Notes: generated by a model from the sequence alone, not told the origin. 64,000 bases of DNA from Myxococcales bacterium (GCA_029861865.1 JAOTYL010000010.1:62001-126000); one strand, 5' to 3'; shown: positions 32,879 to 42,625, counted from the stretch's first letter. Program-made: numbers and translations.

Positions 32879-33721
32879 TCAGTCGCGGAGCGCCTCGCGC
32901 ATCACGTCGAGGGGCGCGGTTAGCCCCGTCCACATCTCGAAGGCGATCGCACCTTGGTGAAGGAGCATGCCTAAGCCATCGACCACCTTGAGACCGCGCT
33001 TTTTCGCGCGCGTTAGAACCGCGGTCTCGAGCGGCTCGTACACCATGTCCACCACGGCGGCGTCCGGCGGCAATGCGTCGATCGGCAGCATTGCCGCAAA
33101 CTCCTCGGCGCGAGGGTTCGATCCGAGGGTCGCGCTCGTCGCCTGAACCACCAGCGTACCCGAATCGAAATGCCAGTCCGCTTCGCTGAGCGGTGCCGCT
33201 TCGAGGATGCAGTCGACGAAATGCGCTAACGATTCGACCAGCGCCTCTCCTTGTTCCGGCCTTCGCGCCAACACTGCGATCTCGGCTGCGCCCGCATCGG
33301 CGAGCCCTACGACCGCTGCTCGCGCCGCGCCCCCTGCGCCGACGATGACGACCCTGGCGTCGTCGATCCGAACCCCGGCCTCCTCGAGCGATCGCGCGAG
33401 CCCCGGCGCATCGGTGTTGTGACCGACGTACCGGTCGTCGGTTCGGACCACCGTGTTCACCGCGCCGATCGCCCGTGCCGGAGGTGCGATATCGTCGAGC
33501 AACGCGATCACCGCCTCCTTGTGGGGCACCGTCAGGTTGTACCCGTCGATTCGCGCGTCGTGCTTTGCTTTGACCTCCAAAGCAAGGTTGGCCGGCGCCA
33601 CCTCGAAGCGGTCGTATTCGAGTGCAATGCCGAGGGCGCGTGCCGCCGCCCGGTGCATTTGCGGCGACTTCGAATGTGCTACGGGAAAGCCGAATATCCC
33701 GAGACGGATCGGATCGGTCAC
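32879..33721 (-). CDS. aroE: Shikimate dehydrogenase (NADP+)
   Basis: The 280-residue protein has the AroE set: GFPVAHSKSPQMH (Ser17/Ser19 shikimate contacts), the catalytic Lys68 in YNLTVPHKEAV, and the NADP-binding GAGGAARAAV glycine loop, followed by VDMVYEPLETAVL and GMLLHQGAIAFEMWTG. It reduces 3-dehydroshikimate to shikimate in aromatic amino acid synthesis. The start overlaps the xseA stop by 4 bp. A small ARR-type residue set after the NADP loop (LARRPEQ) fits NADP preference. Confidence 0.95.
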   Translation of the reverse strand: MTDPIRLGIFGFPVAHSKSPQMHRAAARALGIALEYDRFEVAPANLALEVKAKHDARIDGYNLTVPHKEAVIALLDDIAPPARAIGAVNTVVRTDDRYVGHNTDAPGLARSLEEAGVRIDDARVVIVGAGGAARAAVVGLADAGAAEIAVLARRPEQGEALVESLAHFVDCILEAAPLSEADWHFDSGTLVVQATSATLGSNPRAEEFAAMLPIDALPPDAAVVDMVYEPLETAVLTRAKKRGLKVVDGLGMLLHQGAIAFEMWTGLTAPLDVMREALRD

Positions 33722-35157
33722 GTCTTCCCTTTCACCTCGGCACCGAACTCGCCGTCAGACACCCGGACCTGCACGCGATCCCCAGGTTTCACCTCGTCGG
33801 CACTCCGGATCGCCCGGCCGGTCTTTTCGTGGAGGGCGATCGCGTAGCCTCGTTCGAGAACCCGCAGCGGGGAGAGGGCGTCGAGCCTTGCGCGGGCCTC
33901 GGCATGGCTGGCCCGTGCCTCCCGCACGAGCGGCCTTCCACGTCCCTTCAGAGCGACGGTCAAAGCGACGAGGTGTTCGCGCCGCCGCTGGATCGGTAAC
34001 CGGCCCGCGTCTCGGAGCCGCGCAGCAACAGCGCCGAGCGCGTGTCGATCCTGTCGAAGGGTCGAACGTGGATCGTGGCGTCCGAGTCGGAGGCGAAGCT
34101 CGGCGAGATCGTCTTGTCGCCGCCGGATGTTGGCGCGTTCCGCGGATCCGAGTTGCTCTTGAAGCGCAAGAAGCCGCGTTCGGATCGGCGAGACCGCACG
34201 ACGCGCATCGTAGAGCGGTCGAAGTAGTCGTTCGAGGCGAAGGCGGAGACCTCCTACGAGGTTATCGAGCGCCTGACTCAACCTGCGCTCGAGCGAGCGT
34301 AAGTCGCGAACTAGAGCCCCGCGTTCCGGGACGACGATCTCTGCGGCGTTCGACGGAGTCGCTGCCCGAACGTCCGCGACGAGGTCGGCGATCGTGATGT
34401 CGACCTCATGACCGACTCCGCTCACCACCGGCACGCGGCAATCGGCGATCGCCCGCGCCACCCCCTCGTCGTTGAACGCCCAAAGGTCCTCAGCAGATCC
34501 ACCGCCCCGTGACACGATGACGACATCGAGCTCTTCGACCCGCTGCACCAGCTCGAGCGCGGATATGATCGTTCGCGGGGCGTCATCACCCTGCACGCGG
34601 CAGTCGGCGACGACGAGCCGAACCGGACAACGTTCTCCCGCGACCCGGATGATGTCCCGAAGCGCCGCGCCCGTGCGACTCGTGACGACTCCAACAACCC
34701 GTGGCAACTGCGGCAGAGAGCGCTTGCGCGCAGGATCGAGCAGCCCTTCGGCCTCGAGCTTGTCTCGGAGCCGTCGGAACTGAGCCGCGAGGTCCCCTTC
34801 CCCTGCAGGCTTTGCCGACCGCGCGATCAGCTGAAACTGACCCCGGGCCAAATACAGCGACAGCTTTCCTCGGAACCGAACGCGAGCCCCGTCTTCCAGG
34901 GGTGTTTTGGTGCGACGGACGTCCGACTGGAACATCACGCCGCGAAGTTGCGCCGGCTCCTCCTCGTCGTTGAGCGTGAAGTAGACGTGCCCCTTGGCTC
35001 GCCGTACGTCGGAAAGCTCGCCTTCGATCAACACGCTCGGCCAGCTGTCTTCGAGCGTGAGGCGGACCGCTCGGTTGATCTCGCTCACCCGAAAAACGCG
35101 CTCACCGTCATCCGGCTCCCGCTCTTCGAGCCGCTCGAAAAGCGGCATCTCCGACAT
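33718..35157 (-). CDS. xseA: Exodeoxyribonuclease VII large subunit
   Basis: The 479-residue protein has the N-terminal OB fold (RVFRVSEINRAVRLTLEDSWPSVLIEGELSDVRRAKGHVYFTLND). The catalytic region contains VVGVVTSRTGAALRDI, VIVSRGGGSAEDLWAFNDE and VPVVSGVGHEVDITIADLVADVRAATPSNAAE, typical of XseA. A coiled-coil region and the C-terminal repeat ERGYAIALHEKTGRAIRSADEVKPGDRV follow. With XseB (not in this window) it degrades single-stranded DNA. It is coupled to aroE downstream. The REP-like palindrome lies 63 bp upstream of its start. Confidence 0.95.
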   Translation of the reverse strand: MSEMPLFERLEEREPDDGERVFRVSEINRAVRLTLEDSWPSVLIEGELSDVRRAKGHVYFTLNDEEEPAQLRGVMFQSDVRRTKTPLEDGARVRFRGKLSLYLARGQFQLIARSAKPAGEGDLAAQFRRLRDKLEAEGLLDPARKRSLPQLPRVVGVVTSRTGAALRDIIRVAGERCPVRLVVADCRVQGDDAPRTIISALELVQRVEELDVVIVSRGGGSAEDLWAFNDEGVARAIADCRVPVVSGVGHEVDITIADLVADVRAATPSNAAEIVVPERGALVRDLRSLERRLSQALDNLVGGLRLRLERLLRPLYDARRAVSPIRTRLLALQEQLGSAERANIRRRQDDLAELRLRLGRHDPRSTLRQDRHALGAVAARLRDAGRLPIQRRREHLVALTVALKGRGRPLVREARASHAEARARLDALSPLRVLERGYAIALHEKTGRAIRSADEVKPGDRVQVRVSDGEFGAEVKGKT

Positions 35158-35220
35158 GGGCGCAACCTAACCGCGTTCCCACACCCCCACAACCACGCAC
35201 CCCCCCAATTGCACAAAAGC

Positions 35221-35247
35221 CGAAAAAGGGGACAGTCCCCTTTTTCG
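35221..35247. repeat. REP-like palindrome, copy 1
   Basis: A perfect inverted repeat has 13-bp arms (CGAAAAAGGGGAC and its complement) around a single A. The 10-bp arm AAAAGGGGAC recurs at 55903-55923. It lies in the divergent gap between xseA and folK, so it is not merely a terminator. GGGGACAGTCCCC-type palindromes resemble REP sequences served by RAYT transposases; no such enzyme is in the window. Confidence 0.7.
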
Positions 35248-35258
35248 AGGGGTGAGAT

Positions 35259-36092
35259 TTGAGCATTGCCATCGTGGGTGTAGGTTCGAATCTCGGATCG
35301 CGCGAGGCGTCGATCCGAGCCGCGGGCGCCTTACTCGATGCACGCCATGGGATCCAAGTCTTGGCTGTCTCTCCGCTCTACGAGACCGAGCCCCTTGGAC
35401 CACCGCAGCCACATTACCTCAACGCCGCGTTTCGTCTCGATACCGTGCTCACCCCCATCGAGCTCCTGCGCGTCCTCATTCGAACGGAACAGCGTCTAGG
35501 TCGTGACCGAAAGAGCACCGAACGCTGGGGCGCTCGGAGCTTGGACTTAGATCTCTTGTGGGATGAACGGGGTCCCCACGAAAGCCGCGAGCTTCGCGTC
35601 CCACACCCCGAGCTCGAAAAGCGGAGCTTCGCCCTGACACCACTGCTGGCGGTCGCCCCAGAGCTGCAAACAACCTATGGCCCACTGCTTGTCCAAACCG
35701 GCGGCGAGCTCGTCGCTTGGGATCGGGCCGCGCAGGCGTCGTCACGACAGAGCGCCGGGGTGCTCGAAATCGACGTCGAGGCCGATTCACTCGCCGACGC
35801 TTGCGCGCTTACCGTCGAGATTCCGGGAGGCCTCCGACCGCCACTCTCGACCCTTCACCGCACCATCGATTCCAGTACGAGCGCATTTGCAGCTTCGCTC
35901 CGAGACGTCTTTCGTTCCGGCTTTTCCGCACGGTACGCGACCGTCAGTCACTGCTCCAACACGCAGTGGATTGCGCATTTTCATGGTGTAAACCTGGGGA
36001 TTCCGCTGGACCGCGGTGTACGACTCGTGACTACGTCCGCCGCCGCCCGGAAATTCCATGCCTCCTTGTCGGTCGAGCTGACTCCCGAGTGA
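35259..36092 (+). CDS. folK: HPPK (FolK) with C-terminal extension
   Basis: Residues 1-150 are FolK: GVGSNLGSREASIRAA, SPLYETEPLGPPQPHYLNAAFRL, ERWGARSLDLDLLW (the HPPK signature) and VPHPELEKRSFALTPLL. It pyrophosphorylates 6-hydroxymethyl-7,8-dihydropterin in folate synthesis. The start is a TTG preceded by GAGGGG. The protein then runs 115-120 residues beyond a normal FolK (usual length about 160), with VLEIDVEADSLADACALTVEIP and a predicted alpha/beta tail. This extension is not recognised; fusion to another folate enzyme was considered, but no FolP or FolB motif is seen. Confidence 0.88.
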   Translation: MSIAIVGVGSNLGSREASIRAAGALLDARHGIQVLAVSPLYETEPLGPPQPHYLNAAFRLDTVLTPIELLRVLIRTEQRLGRDRKSTERWGARSLDLDLLWDERGPHESRELRVPHPELEKRSFALTPLLAVAPELQTTYGPLLVQTGGELVAWDRAAQASSRQSAGVLEIDVEADSLADACALTVEIPGGLRPPLSTLHRTIDSSTSAFAASLRDVFRSGFSARYATVSHCSNTQWIAHFHGVNLGIPLDRGVRLVTTSAAARKFHASLSVELTPE

Positions 36093-36170
36093 ACGACGTT
36101 TTTCCCTCCAATCGTTTGTTGCTTTACCAAACGCTGGGTAGTCTAGAGATGGGGGCAACAGACGACACGA

Positions 36171-38165
36171 ATGGCAGACGCACGCACCGACAAGCGCACG
36201 CTGCTTTCGCTGAAGATCCGTTACAAGAGCTCAACGCTCGAGGACTTCATCGAACGCTACAGCAATGACATTTCAAGTGGCGGTGTATTCATCAAAGCGA
36301 AGAAGCCCCTTGCTGTTGGCACGCTCCTCAAGTTCGAATTCCTGCTCCAGGACCAATCGACGTTGATCCACGGGGTCGGCCGTGTGGTCTGGCGCCGCGA
36401 TCCATCGGAGGCGGACGAGCAGAACCCAAGCGGCATGGGGATTAAGTTCATCAAGATGGACCCTCAATCGCGCGCCCTCGTTCAGCGGATCGCGGAAAAC
36501 CGACAGACGCCTGGTGTATTCGAGCAGGGCGAACGAGGGCAGCTGGTCGACACGCCCGTCCCGTCGGCAGCTTCGACCCCGGTTCCAGACGATCGCACCA
36601 AAGTTCGACACGTGAGTGAGTTCCTCGCCTCTGCGCTCGAAGAGGGCGGTGCTGGCGAGGCAGCGACACGCGAGGCTCAGGCAGGTGCACAACGCGCGCG
36701 CCAACTCAGCCAGGACATCGGCGCCAACCGGAGTGCAGCAGTCCGAGGGGCGCTCGGTAAGAGCCAAGAGGCTCCGACAGCAAAGCGGCAAGCACCTTCG
36801 GAGGCAGCTTCACGACGCGCGATGTCGGCCTTTGGCAACAGCAGCGGCAGCCAGGCGATGGCCGAGCCGTTCGAAGAGCTCGACGCGGAAGACGATTTTC
36901 TCGACGACGAAACGACGCGAATTCACGATTACCCTGAAGCCGACGCGACCGTCGTTGCAGGAGCGATGGCGGTGCCCTTCGTTCCCGAGCGGCGCCCGAC
37001 ACCCGTGGTTCCCTCCGAAGGACCGGTATCACGCCTTCAAAGCGAAGTTCCCGACCTGTTCGGCCCGGACATGGCGGCGTCACTCGGTCCGTCCGGGAGC
37101 CTCGAGCCCGCGCCTGGTGAGTTCCTCGATCCGAGCTTGCTCGACCCAGAGGTGCAAACCGTCCCGCCGCCGGCCGGCGTGCCCAAGGGGATCGGCATCC
37201 CCGTCGAGGCCTTCAGGCTTCCCACCGAACCTGTCCCGGGAGGCTCGATCGCCGCAGCGCGGCATCCTGCAAGAGGCGGAATGCGTGGCTCTAGTTGGCT
37301 CTTCCTCGTGGTCACCCTCCTCGTCGTGGCGGGCTCAGGGGTAGCCGGCTGGAAGCTCGGGATCATCGAGCAACTCGAAGAGCTCGCGGCACCACTGATC
37401 GGCGACGAGATCGAAGTCTTCGAGGGAGCACCGGTGATCCCACAGGCTCTTGCGCAGAAACAGGAAGCAGTCGAGCCAGGCGATCCGGAGGTAGCCGAGC
37501 AACCGAAAGCGGCTGTCGAGGAAGCAGAAGCCGAGCCCGCCGGACCAGCCGAAGCGAGTCTTGCCAAGCTCGTCGTGCGGTCACGACCGATCGGTGCGTT
37601 CGTCAGCGTCGACGGCAAGTCGGCTGGGCGCACGCCGATCACACTCCAGCTCGCGCCAGGCACTGAGGTTTCGCTTTCGGCAAGCGCACGTGGGTACTTG
37701 CCAAAGACCCAGCAGGTGACGGTGGAGGCGGGAGGCTCCACAGTGAGCCTCGCTCTCCCAACGCTGCCCTACTACGTCACAGTCGTTAGCGATCCGCCCG
37801 GAGCGCGGGCGACCGCCGTCGGAGGCGGCGAGATCACCACTCCCGGCGAGATGCGATTCAGGTCGATGCTGAGCGCGCGCACGATCACGGTGTCAAAGGA
37901 CGGCTTTCAACCCGCCTCAAAGAGCTTGAATCGTTGGGACTTCCACGAGGCATCCAATCGCATGGTGACGTCGATCACCGTCGAGCTTCAGCCACAGGTG
38001 GCGGCACCGGCGGCTGAGGAACCGGCCGCCGAAGAGGCGCAGGTTGAAGAGCCGGTGACCGGGGATCCCGAACCTGTCGAGGCTGAGCCTGCTCCCGATT
38101 CGGTTGAAACCGAGGCGGCAAAGACGCCTGACACTACCGAAACAACCGCCGCCGACTCGCCTTAG
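36171..38165 (+). CDS. PilZ domain protein with transmembrane helix and PEGA domains
   Basis: The 664-residue protein opens with a PilZ domain of the myxobacterial TIGR02266 type (LSLKIRYKSSTLEDFIERYSNDISSGGVFIKAK, then GVGRVVWRRDP and GMGIKFIKMD). About 200 residues of low-complexity linker follow, then one membrane helix near residue 375 (SWLFLVVTLLVVAGSGVAGW). Outside the membrane are two PEGA-like domains (KLVVRSRPIGAFVSVDGKSAGRTPITLQLAPG and PYYVTVVSDPPGARATAVGGG). The tail is Glu/Pro-rich. The classical RxxxR c-di-GMP motif is not clearly present, so c-di-GMP binding is doubtful. It overlaps the convergent rhomboid gene by 32 bp. Confidence 0.8.
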   Translation: MADARTDKRTLLSLKIRYKSSTLEDFIERYSNDISSGGVFIKAKKPLAVGTLLKFEFLLQDQSTLIHGVGRVVWRRDPSEADEQNPSGMGIKFIKMDPQSRALVQRIAENRQTPGVFEQGERGQLVDTPVPSAASTPVPDDRTKVRHVSEFLASALEEGGAGEAATREAQAGAQRARQLSQDIGANRSAAVRGALGKSQEAPTAKRQAPSEAASRRAMSAFGNSSGSQAMAEPFEELDAEDDFLDDETTRIHDYPEADATVVAGAMAVPFVPERRPTPVVPSEGPVSRLQSEVPDLFGPDMAASLGPSGSLEPAPGEFLDPSLLDPEVQTVPPPAGVPKGIGIPVEAFRLPTEPVPGGSIAAARHPARGGMRGSSWLFLVVTLLVVAGSGVAGWKLGIIEQLEELAAPLIGDEIEVFEGAPVIPQALAQKQEAVEPGDPEVAEQPKAAVEEAEAEPAGPAEASLAKLVVRSRPIGAFVSVDGKSAGRTPITLQLAPGTEVSLSASARGYLPKTQQVTVEAGGSTVSLALPTLPYYVTVVSDPPGARATAVGGGEITTPGEMRFRSMLSARTITVSKDGFQPASKSLNRWDFHEASNRMVTSITVELQPQVAAPAAEEPAAEEAQVEEPVTGDPEPVEAEPAPDSVETEAAKTPDTTETTAADSP

Positions 38166-38850
38166 GCTTTCGGTAGAACAAGCGGATGCAAACCAGCCCG
38201 GCCAGGAAGCCTCCGATGTGGGCGAACCAGGCCACACCGCCGCTGCCGCCTTCGGCGAGGATCCCGAGCGACAGGTAGCCGAGTACGAGCTGAAGGACGA
38301 ACCACAGGACGATGAAGATCCCCGCGGGAATCTCCATGAAGTGAATGAAGATGAAGATCGGCACGAGAGTGACGATCCGCGCATGTGGAAACAGCATTAC
38401 GTAGCCTGCAAGAACGCCCGAAATCGCTCCCGAGGCGCCGATCATCGGCACCATGCTGTTGGTGTCCACCATCACTTGCCCCGCCGCCGCGCCAAGGCCG
38501 CACAGTGCGTAAAAGACCAAGAACCGTCCTCGCCCGAGAACGTCTTCCACGTTGTCACCGAAGACGTGAAGGAAGAGCATGTTGGAGCCGAGGTGGAGCA
38601 GCCCGCCGTGCAAGAACATGCTCGTGAAGGGCGTCACAAGGCTTCCGAGCGCCCCGCCTTCGCTCCTCGGAAGCCCCCAGTCTCCGTGCACCACTACATC
38701 GGGGATCACACCGAAGCGCATCACCAGGGTCTCGGCTTCGGACGGGCCGAAAATCAGGCTCCCGCCGAAGACGAGCACATTGACGACGATCAGGCCCCAG
38801 GTGACGACAGGAGTCCTCCGGGTGCGGTTATTGTCACGAATGGGGATCAC
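38134..38850 (-). CDS. Rhomboid-family intramembrane serine protease
   Basis: The 238-residue protein has six or seven membrane helices and a signature rhomboid catalytic dyad. Ser140 is in MIGASGAISGVLAGY, and the His is in WFAHIGGFLAGL near residue 200. A histidine and asparagine in HLGSNMLFLHVFGDNVED line the oxyanion-binding part of helix 2. It cleaves membrane-spanning substrates within the bilayer. Its last 32 bp overlap the end of the convergent PilZ-PEGA gene. Confidence 0.93.
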   Translation of the reverse strand: MIPIRDNNRTRRTPVVTWGLIVVNVLVFGGSLIFGPSEAETLVMRFGVIPDVVVHGDWGLPRSEGGALGSLVTPFTSMFLHGGLLHLGSNMLFLHVFGDNVEDVLGRGRFLVFYALCGLGAAAGQVMVDTNSMVPMIGASGAISGVLAGYVMLFPHARIVTLVPIFIFIHFMEIPAGIFIVLWFVLQLVLGYLSLGILAEGGSGGVAWFAHIGGFLAGLVCIRLFYRKPKASRRRLFR

Positions 38851-38911
38851 GATCGGGCGTTCTATAGCGCGCCGCGCAGTCGGAAGCAGGGTTGCGTGCT
38901 AGAGGACGCCC

Positions 38912-40858
38912 ATGGACGCCGGCCATCTGCTTGGACCCACCGGCCCGTTGGCGATCGGCGTTGCTGGCTATGAGCACCGCCCTGGGCAGATTCGAATGGC
39001 GCGAGCGGTGCAAGACGTGCTCTCACACGATGGCGTCCTTCTCATCGAAGCCGGAACCGGGACCGGCAAGACCTGGGCGTACTTGATCCCGGCGGCACTA
39101 AGCGAGCGAAGGGTGCTGGTGTCGACGGGAACACGCGCACTTCAGGACCAGATCATGGAAAAGGACCTTCCAGCCCTCAGGCGCCATCTCGATATCGGCA
39201 TCGACGCCGCCTGTGTGAAAGGTCTCGCGAACTACGTCTGCCTTCGTCGCTACAACGAGCTTTTGCACAGCGCCGATGCCGCTAATCCTCGGTTCGCTCC
39301 GTCGCTGCCGACGTTGCGCGCTTGGGTCGAAGCCACCGAAACCGGCGATCGGGCTACGCTCTCGTCGGTAGCCGAGGAAGACCCGATCTGGGCCAAAGTC
39401 GTGAGCGGATCCGACACCCGCATCGGTGCGCGCTGCGACCACTACGACGACTGCTTCGTCACCGGGGTACGCCGTCGCGCCGAACAGGCTCAGCTCGTCG
39501 TCGTCAACCACCATCTCTTCTTTGCTGACCTCGCCTTGCGTGACACGGGGCATGCTTCGGTGCTGCCCGACTACGATGCAGTGATCTTCGACGAAGCTCA
39601 CCAGATCGAGGACACTGCCACGTCGTTCTTCGGCTCTCGCCTGTCGACCGCGATGGTGGAGCGACTGGTGCGCGATGCACGCGGGGCCGTCCTAGGCCAG
39701 GGCAAGCCCGGTCACGAGTCGAGGCTTCTCGATGCGATCCTCGCGCAGACATCGAACTTCTTCACCGCGCTGCCGGGCGATGCCAACGGCGGTCGAGAGC
39801 CCCTTCCCGCAGCTGACATTCCCGAAAAGGACCTGTTTGCGCTCGATAATGCACTCGCTGAGCTCTCGGCAATCTGTCGAAACGCCCGACCGACCAGGGA
39901 GAACGTCCTTCAGGTCGCGCGACGGGCCGATAGGATGCGAGACACGCTCGGCTCGCTCGAAGCGCCCGGCCACGTGAGCTGGACGCTGGGCAGCGGACGA
40001 TCACGCTCGGTGGGTTCGAGCCCGATCGACGTGGCTCCGCTCTTGCGTGAGCGCCTCCACATGCGCGTGCGCTGCGTGGTGTTCACGAGCGCAACCCTGA
40101 CCACTGGCGGGGACTTCAAGTTCTTGAAGCAACGGCTCGGCATCGAAGCCGAAGTGAGCGAAGAGGTCGTTGAATCCCCGTTTCGATACGAAGAGCAGGC
40201 GGCTCTCTACGCGCCTTCGCATCTTCCAGACCCGCGCTCCTCCGAGTACGTCGACGCGGCAGCCAAGGAGATCCTCGAGCTCATCCGACTCTCCGACGGA
40301 GGGGCGTTCGTATTGTGCACCTCGCTTCGCATGATGCGCCTCTTCGCCAAACGAGTCGGTGACGAGCTCGACCACGAATGGTTCGTCCAAGGGGACGCGC
40401 CCAAGCAGACTTTGCTCGATCGGTTTCGCGATTTGGGCAACGCCGTCCTGTTCGCGACCGCGAGCTTTTGGGAGGGCGTCGACGTGCCAGGCTCGGCGCT
40501 TCGTCTGGTGATCATCGACAAGCTCCCGTTCGAGGTGCCGAGTGACCCGATTGTGGCCGCCCGCTGCGAGCGCATCGACGAGGCCGGCGAGTCCTCGTTC
40601 ATGCGATATCTCGTCCCGGCGGCCGCGTTGTCCCTCAAGCAGGGCTTCGGCCGTCTCATCCGAACGACCCGCGATAGGGGCGTCGTCGCGATTCTCGACT
40701 CGCGGATCAGGCGGCGGGGCTATGGCAAAGTCTTTCTCACGAGCCTTCCCCCGGCGCGTGTTTGCGAGTCGATCGACGACGTCGAGAAGCTCTTGATCTC
40801 CAATCGCAAAGAGCCCACGATCCTGACCCCCACCCCCATCCCTAGGAGGTCACTGTGA
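38912..40858 (+). CDS. DinG/Rad3-family ATP-dependent DNA helicase
   Basis: The 648-residue superfamily 2 helicase has Walker A EAGTGTGKT (residues 46-54), the DEAH box (VIFDEAHQIEDTA), STGTRALQDQIM, and the C-terminal motifs FATASFWEGVDVPG and QGFGRLIRTTRDRGVVAILDSRI. Four cysteines (C101, C110, C175, C181) are spaced as in the 4Fe-4S cluster of XPD/DinG enzymes. It should unwind DNA with 5'-3' polarity in repair of R-loops or damaged forks. Its stop overlaps the start of an aldehyde dehydrogenase gene with AGGAGG just upstream, an unusual operon pairing. Confidence 0.92.
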   Translation: MDAGHLLGPTGPLAIGVAGYEHRPGQIRMARAVQDVLSHDGVLLIEAGTGTGKTWAYLIPAALSERRVLVSTGTRALQDQIMEKDLPALRRHLDIGIDAACVKGLANYVCLRRYNELLHSADAANPRFAPSLPTLRAWVEATETGDRATLSSVAEEDPIWAKVVSGSDTRIGARCDHYDDCFVTGVRRRAEQAQLVVVNHHLFFADLALRDTGHASVLPDYDAVIFDEAHQIEDTATSFFGSRLSTAMVERLVRDARGAVLGQGKPGHESRLLDAILAQTSNFFTALPGDANGGREPLPAADIPEKDLFALDNALAELSAICRNARPTRENVLQVARRADRMRDTLGSLEAPGHVSWTLGSGRSRSVGSSPIDVAPLLRERLHMRVRCVVFTSATLTTGGDFKFLKQRLGIEAEVSEEVVESPFRYEEQAALYAPSHLPDPRSSEYVDAAAKEILELIRLSDGGAFVLCTSLRMMRLFAKRVGDELDHEWFVQGDAPKQTLLDRFRDLGNAVLFATASFWEGVDVPGSALRLVIIDKLPFEVPSDPIVAARCERIDEAGESSFMRYLVPAAALSLKQGFGRLIRTTRDRGVVAILDSRIRRRGYGKVFLTSLPPARVCESIDDVEKLLISNRKEPTILTPTPIPRRSL

Positions 40859-42609
40859 CCCAAGTTGCCGTCGCCAAATACGGCTCCGCTGCGATTCCCG
40901 AGGCTGAGCACCGGATCGAACCGACTTCGAAGTCGAAGCTCGATGAGGCCCTCGCGATCCTGCAGGACCACAAGAAGGAGTGGGCCGCCCTCGACCTCGG
41001 CGAGCGCATCGACCTCCTCGAAGAGCTCCGCGACGGCGTAGTGAGGGTTGCCGAGCGATGGACAGACGCCTCGGTCGAAGCCAAAGGACTCACCGAGGGC
41101 AGTGCGCAGGAAGGTGAAGAGTGGCTGGCTGGCGTTTCGCTGGTCGTGCGAAACATATCACTCCTGATCAACTCGCTTCGCGACGTGTCCAAACACGGTG
41201 CACCCCAGCTCCCGAAGAAGGCCCATGCGCGATCCAACGGGCAGGTCGTTGCACCTGTGTTTCCAACCGACATGTGGGACGCGCTTCTCTTCCAAGGCTT
41301 CACGGCCGAGGTCTGGATGGACCCGGAGGTCAGGCTGGCTGATCTGCCGAATCACCAGGCCTCTTTTTATCGAGCGCCGTCGCACAAGGGCCGCGTCGCG
41401 CTCGTGCTTGGAGCGGGCAACACGTCATCGATCGGCCCAATGGACGCGCTCTACAAGCTGTTCGTCGAGGGAGAGGTCGTCATTTTGAAGATGAATCCCG
41501 TCAACGAGTACCTCGGCCCCATCATCGACGAGGCCTTCGCACCGCTCCGCGAGCGCGGATACTTTCGCGTGGTGTACGGAGGCGCAGCCGAAGGGGACTA
41601 CCTCTGCCAGCATTCCCTGGTGGAGACCATCCACATCACCGGCTCGGACAAGACACACGACGCGATCGTGTTCGGCGTTGGCGAGGAAGGCGCGCGGCGA
41701 AAGGCAAACCGCGACCCCCGCAACACCAAGCCGATCACGAGCGAGCTCGGCAACGTGAGCCCGATCATCATCGTCCCTGGCCCTTGGTCGAAGGGAGACT
41801 TGAGCTTTCAGGCGTCGAATGTGGCCTCTTCTCTGATCAACAATGCCGGCTTCAATTGCAACGCGACGCGGGTGATCATTCAGCACGAGCAGTGGAGCCA
41901 AAGAGAAGCCTTCCTCGATGCCTTGAGAAACGCGTTTCAGCAGCAGCCAAACCGAAAGCCCTACTACCCCGGAGCGACGGACCGCCAGCAGTCATTCCTC
42001 AAGCAGCATCCGGAAGCCGACCAATTTGGCGAGAAGGGAGCAGGCAAAGTTCCGTGGACGCTGATCCATCACTTGGACCCCGCCAAGACCGACGAAGTCT
42101 GCTTCACGACCGAAGCGTGGTGTGGGCTCACCGGCGAGGTGGCGCTCTCAGCTGACTCGGTCGCCAACTACATCGACAAAGCGGTCGAGTTTGCCAACGA
42201 CGACTGCTGGGGCACGTTGAGCGCTTCGATCATCGTGCACCCGAAATCGCTCAAAGACCCGGTGGTCGCCGATGCCGTCGAACGCGCGGTTGCGAACATG
42301 CGTTTTGGGAGCGTGGCGGTGAACCACTGGTCGGCCTTGGCGTACGGCCTGGTCACCCCCACGTGGGGCGCCTTCCCTGGTCACCCGGTCGAAGACATTC
42401 GCTCCGGTCGCGGGGTCGTGCACAACACCTTCATGTTTGACAAGCCTCAGAAGTCGGTCGTCCGGGGGCCTTTCCGTGTGTTCCCGAAGCCCGCCTGGTT
42501 CGTGAACCACAAGACGTCGGCCGAGCTCGGGCCCAAGCTCACGTATTTCTACGCGGACCCCTCAATCACCCGCATCCCAAGCATTCTCGTTTCGGCGCTC
42601 AAAGGCTAG
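40855..42609 (+). CDS. Aldehyde dehydrogenase superfamily protein
   Basis: The 584-residue protein is longer than typical aldehyde dehydrogenases (about 490). It retains a nucleotide-fold stretch (GRVALVLGAGNTSSIGPMDALYKLFVEGEVVILKMNPV), an IHITGSDKTHDAIVFG segment matching the FTGS motif, the ELGNVSPIIIVPG stretch with the catalytic Glu, and the Cys in NNAGFNCNATRVI. The N-terminal roughly 150 residues, with few recognisable motifs, form an extension. Substrate is unknown. It is translationally coupled to the helicase (GTG/TGA overlap) without an obvious functional link. Confidence 0.85.
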   Translation: MTQVAVAKYGSAAIPEAEHRIEPTSKSKLDEALAILQDHKKEWAALDLGERIDLLEELRDGVVRVAERWTDASVEAKGLTEGSAQEGEEWLAGVSLVVRNISLLINSLRDVSKHGAPQLPKKAHARSNGQVVAPVFPTDMWDALLFQGFTAEVWMDPEVRLADLPNHQASFYRAPSHKGRVALVLGAGNTSSIGPMDALYKLFVEGEVVILKMNPVNEYLGPIIDEAFAPLRERGYFRVVYGGAAEGDYLCQHSLVETIHITGSDKTHDAIVFGVGEEGARRKANRDPRNTKPITSELGNVSPIIIVPGPWSKGDLSFQASNVASSLINNAGFNCNATRVIIQHEQWSQREAFLDALRNAFQQQPNRKPYYPGATDRQQSFLKQHPEADQFGEKGAGKVPWTLIHHLDPAKTDEVCFTTEAWCGLTGEVALSADSVANYIDKAVEFANDDCWGTLSASIIVHPKSLKDPVVADAVERAVANMRFGSVAVNHWSALAYGLVTPTWGAFPGHPVEDIRSGRGVVHNTFMFDKPQKSVVRGPFRVFPKPAWFVNHKTSAELGPKLTYFYADPSITRIPSILVSALKG

Positions 42610-42625
42610 CGGCTAGCGGTCGCGC

